Assembly (NCBI RefSeq): GCF_017591425.1
Contig: NW_024466607.1
Location: 9,122,501 to 9,186,500 of the forward strand
DNA from: Ochotona curzoniae
Lineage: Eukaryota; Chordata; Mammalia; Lagomorpha; Ochotonidae
Reading direction: 5' to 3'
Length of the DNA stretch: 64,000 nt
The translations under genes and the position numbers were made by a program. The notes below the pieces were generated by a model. That model was not told the DNA's origin and did no database searches. It worked only from the letters and a program-made list of their open reading frames with translations. Positions 13,005 through 23,834 of the stretch are shown here, one piece after another (within the stretch, counting starts at the first letter, position 1; each line of letters starts with the position of its first letter).

Positions 13005-13315
13005 AAGGTGGGTGAAGCAGGTTAAGTCCCTGCTTGCAACATTGGTTCCAGGCCTGACTGTTCTGCTTCTGATTCAGTTTCCTGCTAATGAGCGTGGGAG
13101 GACAGCAGATGATGGCTCAAGTACCTGAGTCTCTGCCACCAATGTCAGACACCCAGAAGGAGTTTTTGGCTCTTGGATTTGGCCTGGCCCAGCCCCAACT
13201 GATACGAGTATTTGATATGAGTATTTGAATCTGTGTGTGTGTGTGTGTGTGTGCCTCCTTCTCTGTCACTCTGCCTCTCAAATAAATAAATAAATCTTTA
13301 AACAACTAAAAAAGT
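13005..13315 (+). mobile_element. CSINE, diverged
   Basis: aggttaagtccctgcttgca head, ttcctgctaatgagcgtggg, and tail caaataaataaataaatc, with a (GT)11 inserted or expanded near the 3' end. Confidence 0.75.
13232..13253. repeat. (GT)11 microsatellite
   Basis: Lies within the 3' part of a CSINE copy, at the pyrimidine-rich segment. Confidence 0.85.
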
Positions 13316-14377
13316 TTTAAAAAACTAGAAAAGTTTTGAAAGTACAACTCAAGGCATCAGTGAATGCAGAGACAGAGACCAGAGAATGACCACCAGCCTT
13401 CCGGATGGGAGGCTTGGCGATGGAGCCATTCTCAACGTACGAAACAAGACTCACTTCTAAAGCAGACAGAGAAAGAATGAAAGCCTCATGGGACAAGGTG
13501 AATTAGATGCACTGCAAGACCTGGGACAGGCAAGAGGAAATGGCCAAGAATAACTGGGACAGTTCTGGCTTTGGATATTCAGAATCCAGAAGATCAGCTC
13601 ACAAAAGTGGATGAGAAAGAACCAACAGCCATGCATAGGGGTACATGAGGATTCAAAAAACATTCTGAAATTTCCACCAGACACAGAAGCAGGGCAGAAG
13701 AGACTGCATATCTGAGCCTGGACACTGGCACTACTGCGTAACAGCAGACAGAACTTCTCAGTAGCAGGTGGAAATGACAGCACAGAAAACCCCAAAGCAT
13801 CAATGATGTCTTGCTGGGCAGCACTTTTACTACCCAAATCTGGTAACTGGCCTGGCATGAACTTAGTAAGAGTTAAAATTAACAACTCTCCTTATCCTTA
13901 TTTTATAGACTTATCTTTTACATAAAGATCTTTATTCTGCAATACATTTAAGAAATACTGTAATTAAATTTCACTGTACATTGAGCTTTATATCCTAAAG
14001 TCAGAAAATAAGGTGGAAATCATTTGAACTTTGCATTGTTTAACTCTTAGCAGTGGTTACAAGGTCATACAGATAGAGTATTCTTGTTTTAGGTATCAGA
14101 TTTCTGGGGAGAGGGGGACGGATTTTGGAATATCTGTCTACAAGTGGCAAGAGATCATGGGGATGCAGCCCACGTCTACAACTGGGATTCATTTCGGATT
14201 CGCATATACACAGCCTGAAAGTAATTCTACACAGAATATTTAGTATTCTTGTTATCTGACTGAAACCCACATAAAGTCAAGTGTGGAATGTCATGTTGGT
14301 GCTCAAAAAATTTCAGCTTATGGAGTATTTCATGTTTCAGATCAGAGGCACTCAATCTGTACAATGAAGATAAAAGT

Positions 14378-14660
14378 TTAGGGTGACCAGTGGAGTGGCA
14401 GTTATAGCTCTCCTTGGGACATGCAAGAGTGCTTAGCTTTGGGTCCCATGTCTTCCATTCCAACTTCCTGCTAACGCACACCCTGACAGGCAACAGCTGA
14501 TGACTCCAGGAGTCGCAGCCCTACCAGGCAAATGGGAGACCTGGATTGACTTCCCAGCCCCCAGCCTCAGTTGGGCCCATTCCTGGCTATTGTGGGTGTT
14601 TGCAGGGAGTACCAACAGATGGAAGCTCTGTGTCTAAAATAAACAAACAAATAATAAGAT
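14378..14660 (+). mobile_element. CSINE, diverged
   Basis: gtgaccagtggagtggcagt head, ttcctgctaacgcacaccc, tail aaataaacaaacaaat. Confidence 0.65.
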
Positions 14661-15678
14661 AGAATAGAAGAGAAGTTATTAAAAAAAAAAAAAGAGGAAG
14701 AGAAGTTATAAAGGATGTTAAAATAAACCTCCAGGAGTTGCTCATTTTTCCCCTGCAACACAGCATGGTCATGTGGAAACTCCTCTGCTGTCATTGTCAC
14801 CCACTGTGAAATTGGGAACACCTAAGCCAGAAAACCAGAGGCCACTACAGGGCCACTACCTAGGCATCTAGGTTCTCACACTATCCTGTCTGTAAGAATA
14901 TTCTCCATTCCTCAGCACTTGGGGAGAAAGGTAGAAAGTGTTTGGCTTCTCCTCACAGTTTGTCTTATTAGATGATCCATATCACAAGATGTAACATGCC
15001 TTGAAAACATCAAGCTGAATACATAGCCTTTGTGAAAGCGCCTAGCCTGGGGCGGTCACATGGTGTGCACTCAAGCTGTGTTCCCCGCACCTGCCACTCA
15101 CTGGCCAGCGCTTCCAAAGTTGGCTGCTGGTTTCCTTGCTTTCCAGCTTGGCATTACTTGTTGGCGCTCCATCACATTTAACTCACCCAAGCCTCTGCCA
15201 AGAAGAGCTTTGGATCTCTGGGAAGACTGCAGAGCACTTGGGATGTATCCACTTTGAGATACCTATGTTAACTGGGATCACAGAATCACGACACCAGATT
15301 CCCGTCTTGCATATAAGGAGAAAGATTTACGCCCTCTGAAGTGTCAGGACCTAAGTCCCAGTCACTGGGGTCTTCTCTACCACACTCTTTAAGAAAGTAA
15401 AGATGAAGGTTGTAAACAAAAAGCTGACTTTGTACACAGACCTAAGTCCAAGCACAGAAGTTAACACACAGCAAGAGCAACAGGAAGATGAACTAGCAGG
15501 ACAAAATAGCAATGTAAAACATCACAAGAAGATGTCCGACATTCATGCTGAGACATGCAAGGAAGCAAATTCAGAAGCCTGTCCCTGGGCAACAACATGG
15601 TGGGAGATACTGACAGCTGCACACATTTAGAACAAATCTGCATTAAAATCTTAGAGAAGTAAGATTCTCAAACACAGG

Positions 15679-16008
15679 GCCCACGCCTAAGGTAGCCTAG
15701 CAGCTAAAGTCCTCGCCTTACATGCACCGGGATCCCATATGGGCACTGGTTCTAATCCCAGCAGTCCCACTTCCCATCCAGCTCCCTGCTTGTGGACTGG
15801 GAAAGCAGTCAAGGACGGCCCAAAGCCTGGGGACCCTGCACCCACGTGGGAGACCCAGAAAGAAGATCCTGGCTCCTGGCTTCAAACTGGCGCAGCACTG
15901 GCCATTGCAGCCACTTAGGGAGTGAATCATTGGAAGGAAGATTTTCTTCTTTGTGTCGCCTCCTCTCTGTACATCTGCCTTTCCAATAAAATAAATAAAT
16001 CTTTTTTA
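15679..16008 (+). mobile_element. CSINE, well preserved
   Basis: gatcccatatgggcactggt, gcttgtggactgggaaagca, cccacgtgggagacccagaa, aggaagattttcttctttgt, tail aaataaataaatc. Confidence 0.95.
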
Positions 16009-16315
16009 AAAAAGAACAAAGCAATGATATTCATTTCTGCCATTTCTACTTGACATTGCATTGGAAATTCTAGCCAATGTAATAAGGCAAGAAAAAGAAA
16101 GGGTATCCAGACGGGAGAGGAGGAAGCAAAATTGTCTTTTTCTTTGACAACAACATGATCGTAACTGTAAAATATCCTAAGAACCCACTAAAAAAACAAA
16201 ACAAAACAAAACACAAAAACACCTAGAATAAATGAGTTCAACAAGGCTGCCAGATACGAGATCAGTGTGTTGCCACACATTAGTAATGACAAATCCAAAA
16301 AGGGAATTTAGGAAA

Positions 16316-16600
16316 TAGGGCACAGCACCGTGGCTCAGCAGCTAAATCCTTGCCTTGCAAGCACCAGGATCCCATATGGGTGGCAGTCTGTGTCCCAGTT
16401 GCTCCACTTCCTATCCAGCTCCTTACTTGGGGCCTGGGAAAGCAGTAGAAAATGGCCCGAGGTCTTGGGGCCCTGTACCCACGTGGCAGACCCGGAAGAA
16501 GATCCTGGTTCCTGGCTTTGGACCATCTCAGCTCCAACCACTGCTGTCACTTGGGGAATGAACAAAATCTTTCTCTCTATAAATCTTTAAGGAAAAAAAA
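16316..16600 (+). mobile_element. CSINE inserted in an L1
   Basis: Head gggcacagcaccgtggctca; L1 ORF2-like sequence lies on both sides (to about 16,310 and from about 16,615). Confidence 0.95.
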
Positions 16601-16944
16601 AAACAGAAGAAGCAATTAGGGAAACAATTCCATGTATATTTCCATCAAATATTCCCCAATTTTGAAACACTACAAAGCTAAAATAAAGATCATAGTACAG
16701 TACTGGCATAAGGACAGACATAGAGATTAATGGAACAGTTCTGAGAGTCAGGAAATAAAAGTTGCATTTATGTTTAATGAATTTTCAAAAGATTCCAAAG
16801 TAATTCAGTGAGGAAAGACAAGCCTTGTTAAAAAAAAAAAAAAGTTGGGAAAAATGAGATACTAACTCCCAAAAACCAAACAAAACGTTTAAAACAGTTT
16901 AGAAAGCTCCAAGGTATGAGTCAAACCCAATCCACCACTTGATT

Positions 16945-17100
16945 CTGTAAATAAAAAGTCCTGCTGGAACACAGTCAAACCCAGTCATTAAAATAATGCC
17001 TATAGCTACTCCCACCTTCAATGGCAAAACTGAGTATTTATGACACAGCCCTTGCACTTCTACAAAGCCTAAAGCATATTATAAATGTTCCTTTGCAGGG
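16945..17100 (+). mobile_element. hAT-like DNA transposon fragment
   Basis: aaaagtcctgctggaacaca, aatgcctatagctactccca and tacaaagcctaaagcatatt resemble the common mammalian hAT (Tip100/Zaphod-like) end sequence. Subfamily uncertain. Confidence 0.5.
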
Positions 17101-17321
17101 AAATCTAGCCTGATTATAGCTGTAACTCATAACACCCACAACAATTAACTCAAACGGATCACAGCATAAGATTATACCGAAAGCAACACATTTTTTTGAA
17201 GAAAAAAATAGAAAATTTGATGGCCATGGGTTGAGCAAAGATTTCCGACACAACATCAAAAGTACAGCTAATAAAAGCAAGCAAACAAACAAACAAGCAA
17301 AAAACGATAATTAAACTTCAC

Positions 17322-17450
17322 AGCCGTTGTTGCCATTTGGGGAGTGAAACAGAAGGAAGATTCTCCTCTCTCCCCTATGCCTTCCACTTAACTGCCTTTT
17401 CAACAATATTTCAATCTTCAATGACAAAACAAAAAAAAAAAAAAAAGAAC
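17322..17450 (+). mobile_element. CSINE, 3' fragment
   Basis: Starts at ttgttgccatttggggagtg and ends in an A-run; 5' two thirds missing. Confidence 0.7.
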
Positions 17451-17487
17451 CATGATCTCAAATAAACATAGTTGCAAAAATATTTTG

Positions 17488-17815
17488 GAGTCCAGTGCTG
17501 TGGCATAGTCCACAAAGCCTCAGCCTGCAGTTTCAGCATCCCTTACAGGCACCAGTTTTTGTCCCAGTCGCTCCACTCTGATCCAGCTCCCTGTTTACGG
17601 CCTGGGAAAGCAGCAGAGGATAATTTGAGTCGTTGGGCCCCTACACTCATGTAGGAGACACAAGAGAAACTCCTGGCTCCTGGCTTAGACTAGCCCAGCT
17701 CCTGCCATTGTGGCCATTTGAGGAGTGAACCAGAGGATAGAAAACCTCTCTCTGTTTCTCCTTCTCTCTGTAACTCTGCCACTCAAATAAAAATAAAATA
17801 TATCTTTTAAAAAAT
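17488..17815 (+). mobile_element. CSINE, full-length
   Basis: Head agtccagtgctgtggcatag; ggcctgggaaagcagcagag; tail aaataaaaataaaata. Abuts the next copy. Confidence 0.9.
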
Positions 17816-17821
17816 ATTTTT

Positions 17822-18152
17822 AGGGCCTGGCATAGTAGCCTAGCATCTAAAGTCCTCACCTTGCATGAGGCAGGATCCCATAGGGGTACCGGCTCATGCC
17901 CCACCAGCTCCACTTGCCATCCAGCTCCCTGCTTGTGGCCTGGGAAAGCAATGGAAGACTGCCCAAGTCCCCAGGACCCTGCACCTACGTGAGACCCAGA
18001 GGAAGCTCCTGGCTTCTGGCTTTGAATCAGCTCAGCTCTGGCCATTGCAGCCACTTGGGGAGTGAATCAGTGGACAGAAGATCTTCCTCTCTGTCTCTCT
18101 TCCTGTATGTATACCTGACTTTCCAATAAATAAATCTTTAAAAATCTTTTTT
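17822..18152 (+). mobile_element. CSINE, full-length
   Basis: Head gggcctggcatagtagccta directly after the tail of the preceding copy; the two form a head-to-tail pair of about 660 bases. Confidence 0.95.
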
Positions 18153-19035
18153 GAAGTACTGCAAATAATGATTTCATAAAAAGGTTAGTACCCAGCTCAA
18201 AGAAATCATATAACACAATAACGAAAAGACAAATAACCCAATTATAAACAGACAAAAGATTTGAATGCACACTCTGAAAACATACGGGGCAGCAAAACAC
18301 ACATACAAAAAAATACTCAACATCATTAGTTATACGGGAGATGCAAATTCAAACTACAGTGATACCATTTCCCAACCACTAGAGTTGGCCATAATCAAAA
18401 AGACAGACAAGGAGGAGCATGAGTGAAGACAGGGAGGAGCCAGGACCTCAGAGCCTGCTGGTCAAAACAGAAATACAATCACTTCACAAAGCATGTTGAC
18501 TTCAAAAGTCAGACTTCAAAAAGAATGGTCTACAGTCGGTTGCTTATTCATGAAGAATGAATGCACGCTCATCTTCCTCCCCCCCAAAAAAAATTTGTCC
18601 ACAAATGTTCACAGCAACACGATTCATAATAGCCAAGAACTTAGATACAACTAAACAGCCATCAACAGGTGACTAAATGCAGCATATGCATACATAGGAA
18701 GCTATTATTCAGCAATGAAAAGGAACTAACTGCTGATACACTACAGTGCTAATGAGCCAACAGTGAAAGTATTATGCTAGGAAAAAGATTCCAAACAAAA
18801 ACTCAGAGAAGGGAAATTGAAAGAGGCAGCAGGCTCAGTGGTCACCTGGGAGTGGAAGTGTTAATGACAAGCGAATGCAGACAGGCACGAGATTTTTTTT
18901 TTTTTTAGGCCTTGAATCTGTTCTAAAATTGAGCTGTAGTAGTGGTTGCCCAATTTTGTAAATGTGCTCAAAAATATTGAAATGAGTGAATTTTATGATA
19001 TGTAAAATACATCTCACTAGAGCTGTTTTATTTTT
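18153..19035 (+). mobile_element. L1 fragment: end of ORF2 and 3' UTR
   Basis: aatacccaattataaac-like start, tactcaacatcattagttat, attcataatagccaagaact, ctattattcagcaatgaaaa, then a 3' UTR with gtggttgcccaattttgtaa. Confidence 0.75.
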
Positions 19036-21756
19036 TTTTTTAATGGGTTGGGGTAGACATCAGCATCAGCAGATAATAACTTTCCAAAACAGTGCTCCTG
19101 ATTAGAAGAACGTAAGGCAGCCTCCAGGATAATATATTCACAGCCCAGCCTGGCCTCAGCACCTGGCCTAAGCTGCCCAACCTCCTACCCCCGGCGGCTG
19201 CCAGGCACCCAGGCTGTGGAGTCAGTGGCCCTGAGCTTCCAGCCCAACACCACTCTGTGGCCTTCAGTGATGACACCTCCCCCGATCTGCTTCCTCTCCC
19301 CACCACAGGGGTCATGATCATCTCACAAGGTTAGCATGCTGAGGATGCAAAATGATGCTCTTGATACACTTGGCACATTGCTTAGGACAACACAAGTTCA
19401 CTCTCCCCAGGGCTGGCTCAGGTCCTGTCGTTCAGGTCACTTCCTCAGGGAGACGTTATCTGACACTCCACCTCAAGCAGTTGTTAAGCCCCATGTCCCT
19501 GTACCCTTTTTTATTCCCTTTTAACACTACCAGGTGTTTTACCCTCTTGTCTCTTTTTGATCCATTCCGCCTTCTAGCCTAAGGTTTGTATGATGGAAAG
19601 GACCTTGGCATTGTCCCTTATTGTCTCAGCAAGGCCTGATGCAGAGCAAGTAACATGTTCACGGTAAACATTTGCTGAGGTGACAACTGGCAGCTACTAG
19701 CACGTCTGGGGACTGTCTTTTGTGTAGCTGGCTCCAGAATCGGCCTCCCAGGAGACATGAACAACAGAAACACTGTCTAGCTGGGAGCTGCAGTGAGGCT
19801 GAGGACCCGGCTGAAGCACAAGGCTCCAGCAGGCTGCAAAGAGGAAGAGGCTGGAACCTGGATGTTGACGACCAACTTCAGCTGAATCATCAAAGATGGT
19901 TGCTTCCATGGGACAGGGCAGAGGAAACCCACATACAGGACATAGCTGTCCATGTGTGGTCTTCTCTTATTGGACAATGAAGTTAAACGTACTGCTTGAC
20001 ACAAAATCTCTGTGTATTTCATGCATGCTTGCCCTGAAAAATGGAATTGAATATAATTGCAGTGTTTTGCATTCATTAAATCTCTTTTACCTGCCATGGG
20101 ATTGGAGCTTGAACTATGTAAATGTGTGCAAATCAGTATGCAAATCATCATGGCCTTAGCACTTAATTTTAAGGAGAACAGGGCATTTTCAAGACTCAGT
20201 CTCTGGGGGTTACACACAAGTGATCTTTGGGACTACTTGACTTTCCGTCAAAGAGTGGGGACAAATCATCTTCTTTAGCATCTTCCTCCTACAAAATGTT
20301 CATTTGTTCACGTTGGTAACTCCTTTGTTGATCTCCTTTTCTGATTTTTACTTGCCTATCCACAGTCAAGGTGAACTTGTCGACCCTCGAGTGACCCTGC
20401 TAACAGAAAAAGCCCCAACACCAAAACTTTTCTTTTCATCACTGCCTTTTCTTGATCCTTCCTCTTCCAAACCAGGTACACAAGCAAGACATATGGGAGT
20501 CTCCTAACATGGGGTCCTCACTACACACCTCTAGATGAGTTAGAAATTCACAGACTGTTTTTCCCAGGTGTACAAAGGAAGCAATCACTATAATTCCTTC
20601 TCGTTTTAAAGGTCTGGTAAAACCAAGAGACACCAGCAGCCCTATCAGGACGGGTTACAACTTTCCAGGCTGTCACACATGTGATATGGGGTTAAGGGTG
20701 GAATAGTGAGAGAAAAGGCTGATCTTTGCATCCAAAAGATTTGGATTCTGTTCCTGAAGTTACTTAAAAAGGATCGTAGCTAAGGTTCTTAAGCAATAGG
20801 CCTGTTTCTCCATCTTTACAAAACAGTCATTACTCAAAATAGAGGAGAATCAGTAGTGCAGACAGCCAAGGGAAACTTTCCAAATTCCAATTCAGGACAC
20901 TGTCCCCCCTTCCAACGCAAGCTTTCTCCTCCCAACTTATCCTTGCCACAGCTCGGAAAACAAGTCTGTATAATTCCCAATGAGTGCCCAACGTGCCACA
21001 TACTCTATTAGGCAAAGAAGAGACTCTACCAAGATCCTGCATTTTCTAAACACCTTCCCTCACCTCTCCATTTTACCCTAGGCAGCTTCCTTGGGTTGTT
21101 CTTAACATAGCAAATGAGACTCCAGAGTCAAGCAGCTCACCTAAGGAAGGTCATGTAGCTAACGAATAGCTGGGTCTAGAAGTCAGATATAACAAAGTCT
21201 TTTTCTGACCCACCTAATGACAAAGTCGCTTACACCAAGCACTGTGCATTCCACTGAAGCAGGTACACTATGGGTAAGGCACAGGTAAAGCATAGCAGGT
21301 CAATAAACAGGCTCTATATTCAGCCTGCTGCTACCTAAATTTCACTTCCCATTATGTCAGTTCTCCTAACCTGTAAAATCTACAAAACAGGCTAACAGAA
21401 TTCTACCTTTGATAAATAGGGCTACCAAAAGTTAAATGTGTTGGTATCTCTAAGAGTTTAGCACAACCTACAGTTCCGCTACACACTGAGAAGTGAGTTA
21501 CTTTAAGTATTCCAGGTTCTGGGGTATAGGGTGAATCAGACAAGAACCTTCACCCCAAGAAGCTTGCATGGTAGGGAGAAACACAATTATTAAGAAAAGG
21601 TTCAAACTGTGATGAATGCTGGGAAAACATGTGCAACCATGAGGTGTGAAGCTCTCTACTTACTGACTAGTCAGGAAAAACTCTCAAATGACATTGGAGC
21701 TATATAACAGAAATGACCAGAAAGAACTAGACTTAACCAAATGTGCAAGAGGAAAC

Positions 21757-22050
21757 AACAGGTGTGGCTGTTGTAGTGTCAGCTTCCCCTATGGATGCTA
21801 GCTGGTGACCCTATGGCTCCACTTCCAATCCAGCTGGCTGCTAATGTGCCCAGGGAACACAGCAGTGGAAGTCCCAAGTGTTTGTGCCCCACCCACATGG
21901 TAGACCAGATGAAGTTGCCAGTTTCTGGTTGTGGCTCAGGTCAGAACTGGGAGCTGCTGTTTATAAAGGGAATGAATAAGCAAATGGAAGCTCTCTGTCT
22001 CACTTCTCTCTGTGTAACTCTGCATTTCAAATCAACAAATAAACCTTCCC
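21757..22050 (+). mobile_element. CSINE, diverged
   Basis: acaggtgtggctgttgtagt head, ctgctaatgtgcccaggg, tail caaatcaacaaataaacc. Confidence 0.75.
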
Positions 22051-22539
22051 CAAAACAACAGCAAATGCCGAGATTCTGTGCATTTTCCAGAAAGAATGAG
22101 TAACTCAAATCCTGAGGCTAGTCCACAAGCAGGGGTTGGGTAATGAGGGAACTGGCCTGAACTGCCGTGGACAGCACCAAGGCAGTCTTATAAGAACAGA
22201 CTTCAATATGCTAAAAATCCCTTGGAGGGTTGTAGGCATGGGGCAAGGATGGATACATGACGTGATTTACAATCGGGACAAGAGTGGACAGTGAGGGCTG
22301 AGGGGTCCGCAGTCATCCAGGATTAGCAACACCTCCCGCACACTGAACCAGACGGGCACAACTGCAGGTGAAGTGAGTGGCGGCGGAGGGGCACAAACTC
22401 AGGAAATGTAAATATTATACCGATCGGGGGCTGGAACGTGGCTCCAAAAGTCTCTTGTACCCCAGTGGCCTCCCCATATGTCCCCTTCCCCACTGCTTCT
22501 CCCCTAGGCCAGTGCCGTGTAGCTTGAAGATCGCCAGCT

Positions 22540-22960
22540 TTGGGTTCGCGTCCTGGCACAGGATCTTCGTGGAGAGGGCCCCGGGCATTTCCCGAGCTCC
22601 ACACCTCCTTCACACCGAGGGTAGACTCCACCAGCGAAGGGAATGGCGACAAACACTCCCGGCCGCGCTCTCGCTCCGCACCGCCCCCTCAGGCTGGGCC
22701 CACGGCCTCCGCGCCCTCGGGTGCCCTCCGCGCCCGCCCCTGCCCAGGTGGCCGCTCACCCGGATGCCCTGCAGCACCCGGACCCGCTCCTCCTCGTCCA
22801 TTCCGAAGGACACTCTACGGCTCTCGCTGCTCTCCGTGCTCCCCATGGCTGGAGGCGGGGGTAGGTAGCCGGCGGGTAGCCACGCTCCCCGGCTCCAGAG
22901 CAACCAGGCAGACGCCGCGCTGCCGGTGCTCGACACTTCCCAGGACTCAGCCTGTCTGCT
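22540..22960. promoter_or_regulatory. CHCHD6: CpG-rich region over CHCHD6 exon 1
   Basis: GC-rich and CpG-rich from about 22,540 to 22,930, including cgcgcccgcccctgcccagg and repeated ccg/gcg words, in contrast to the AT-richer flanks. It covers the CHCHD6 5' UTR, exon 1 and start of intron 1. There is no TATA box at a sensible distance, so a dispersed CpG-island promoter is likely. Confidence 0.75.
22760..22846 (-). CDS. CHCHD6: CHCHD6 coding exon 1
   Basis: Reading leftwards, ATG is at 22,846-22,844 and the exon ends in ..LQGIR at 22,760, followed by a good donor (CGG|gtgagc). The protein begins [15 protein letters not shown] and continues [14 protein letters not shown]. Gly2 followed by Ser/Thr residues fits the N-terminal myristoylation signal known for CHCHD3 and CHCHD6. 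The acidic EEER stretch starts the DUF737-type N-terminal region of the family. The frame is also open upstream of the ATG, but that stretch has no ATG and holds the 5' UTR. The exon sits in a CpG-rich block, as expected for a first exon. Confidence 0.95.
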
Positions 22961-22961
22961 A

Positions 22962-22986
22962 GCCAATAAAACTAAGTTTTATTGGC
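22962..22986. promoter_or_regulatory. Perfect inverted repeat carrying two opposed CCAAT boxes (CHCHD6 promoter)
   Basis: Eleven-base arms, GCCAATAAAAC and GTTTTATTGGC, are separated by TAA with no mismatch. Each arm contains a CCAAT box, one per strand. It lies about 115 bases upstream of the CHCHD6 start codon and so probably just upstream of the transcription start. CCAAT is the NF-Y element. The ATTGG on the right arm (22,981-22,985) reads as CCAAT towards CHCHD6. Confidence 0.6.
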
Positions 22987-23029
22987 CACCGCCAGAGATA
23001 TGTCCAATCATATGGTGCAGCTGCGCGAT

Positions 23030-23048
23030 GCCTTGTGGGAGTTGTGGT
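23030..23048 (-). promoter_or_regulatory. ZNF143/THAP11-type (SBS) motif
   Basis: On the minus strand the site reads accacaactcccacaaggc, close to the ZNF143/THAP11 consensus ACTACAATTCCCAGAATGC. It lies about 190 bases upstream of the CHCHD6 ATG, a usual position for this element in housekeeping and mitochondrial gene promoters. Motif match only. Confidence 0.45.
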
Positions 23049-23525
23049 CCCTCTGGTCCCAGTGCCCCTGTAAGCATGGGTGGATCCATGGGGGGCGTGG
23101 TGGTCCAACCTGAGGTAAAAAGGCTGGACACTGGCAAGAGAACCTGGGATGGCGGACTGCCGAGCAGAGGTGAGATGATCAAGTGCCGGTTTTAGAAAGG
23201 TTACTCTTGAATCAGAGATAAAATTGGTGTTCTGAAGCAGGAAAACCAGACAGGAAGCTGAGGTAAATTTCTGGGAGTAAACTTGGGATAGTTCAGAACT
23301 TCAAATGAACGCGTACTGGGCAGCGCTGCTGGGTACTGACCCTACCCCGCTGCAGGCGACGCCCAACAAGACCTTGTCTTGCCTCTGCCTCGGTGAGTTT
23401 TTACAGTGTGCTGGATGGAAAAGTAAACAAACAAACAAACAAATAAACATCGCGTGAAGAAAAGGACTACGGCAAACAGTCCTAGTCCTTGTATAAAAAT
23501 GGATGCGTATAAAAATAACCCCATG

Positions 23526-23829
23526 CGGGGCCCGGCGCGGTGGCGCAAGTGGTTAAGGTCCTCGCCTTGCATGCCCGGGATCCCACATGGGCGCCGGTTC
23601 TAATCCCGGCAGCCCCGCTTCCCTTCCAGCTCCCTGCCTGTGGCCTGGGAAAGCAGTCGAGGGCGGCCCAAAGCTTTGGGAACCTGCACCTGCGTGGGAG
23701 ACCCGGAAGAGGCTCCTGGCTTCGGATCGGCATAGCATCGACTGTTCAGCTCACTTAGGGAGTGGATTATCGGACGGAAGATCTTCCTCTCTGTATATCC
23801 GCCTTTCCAATAAAAAAAAAAAAAAAAAA
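23526..23829 (+). mobile_element. CSINE, youngest-looking copy, A18 tail
   Basis: Retains tRNA-type promoter boxes: A box in ggtggcgcaagtggttaagg and B box in ggttctaatcccgg. CpG sites are largely intact and the tail is 18 pure A, all signs of recent insertion. It sits at the edge of an L1. A 6-base match (catgcg) flanks it. Confidence 0.97.
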
Positions 23830-23834
23830 CATGC

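Larger units (their letters stand above)
16020..17320 (+). mobile_element. L1 ORF2 fragment, interrupted
   Basis: Segments 16,020-16,310, 16,615-16,930 and 17,110-17,320 resemble consecutive ORF2 parts (ggaaattctagccaatg; aaagctaaaataaagat; aagcaacacatttttttgaa). They are split by a CSINE (16,316-16,600) and a hAT-like segment (16,945-17,100). Not coding now. Confidence 0.6.
281..22759 (-). other. CHCHD6: CHCHD6 intron 1
   Basis: Intron of 22,479 bases with gt (complement of 22,759-22,758) and ag ends. It is filled with interspersed repeats. Most CSINE copies and all recognised L1 pieces run on the plus strand, antisense to CHCHD6. No further coding exon was recognised inside it. Stretches where I see neither repeat nor gene: roughly 300-1,200, 3,850-5,430, 5,600-6,600, 6,830-7,450, 10,020-10,670, 11,010-12,540, 13,330-14,370, 14,670-15,670, 19,050-21,750 and 22,060-22,540. 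These may contain decayed MIR/L2 relics. Confidence 0.85.
175..22846 (-). other. CHCHD6: CHCHD6 gene (MIC25), 5' part: coding exons 1-2 and intron 1
   Basis: CHCHD6/MIC25 is a subunit of the MICOS complex, which shapes crista junctions of the mitochondrial inner membrane. Only the N-terminal 64 codons plus one base lie here: exon 1 (29 codons) at 22,846-22,760 and exon 2 (35 codons plus one base) at 280-175. The C-terminal CHCH domain with its paired CX9C cysteines is off the left edge. The call rests on the exon 1 start [14 protein letters not shown], which matches the remembered human protein, and on exon 2 opening with LSENVVNRMK at the expected junction. The gene is head to head with TXNRD3; the two start codons are about 22.3 kb apart. 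The remaining exons should lie to the left of this window. Confidence 0.93.

Noticed and set aside
22610..22966. N-terminally extended CHCHD6 frame beginning upstream of the ATG
   Set aside because: The extension begins at a TTG, crosses the CCAAT dyad and the probable transcription start, and continues past the exon 1 donor. The ATG at 22,846 matches the known protein start.
23526..23600. tRNA gene in the CSINE head
   Set aside because: A- and B-box sequences are present, but they belong to the tRNA-derived SINE head. No complete cloverleaf with an anticodon stem is evident.
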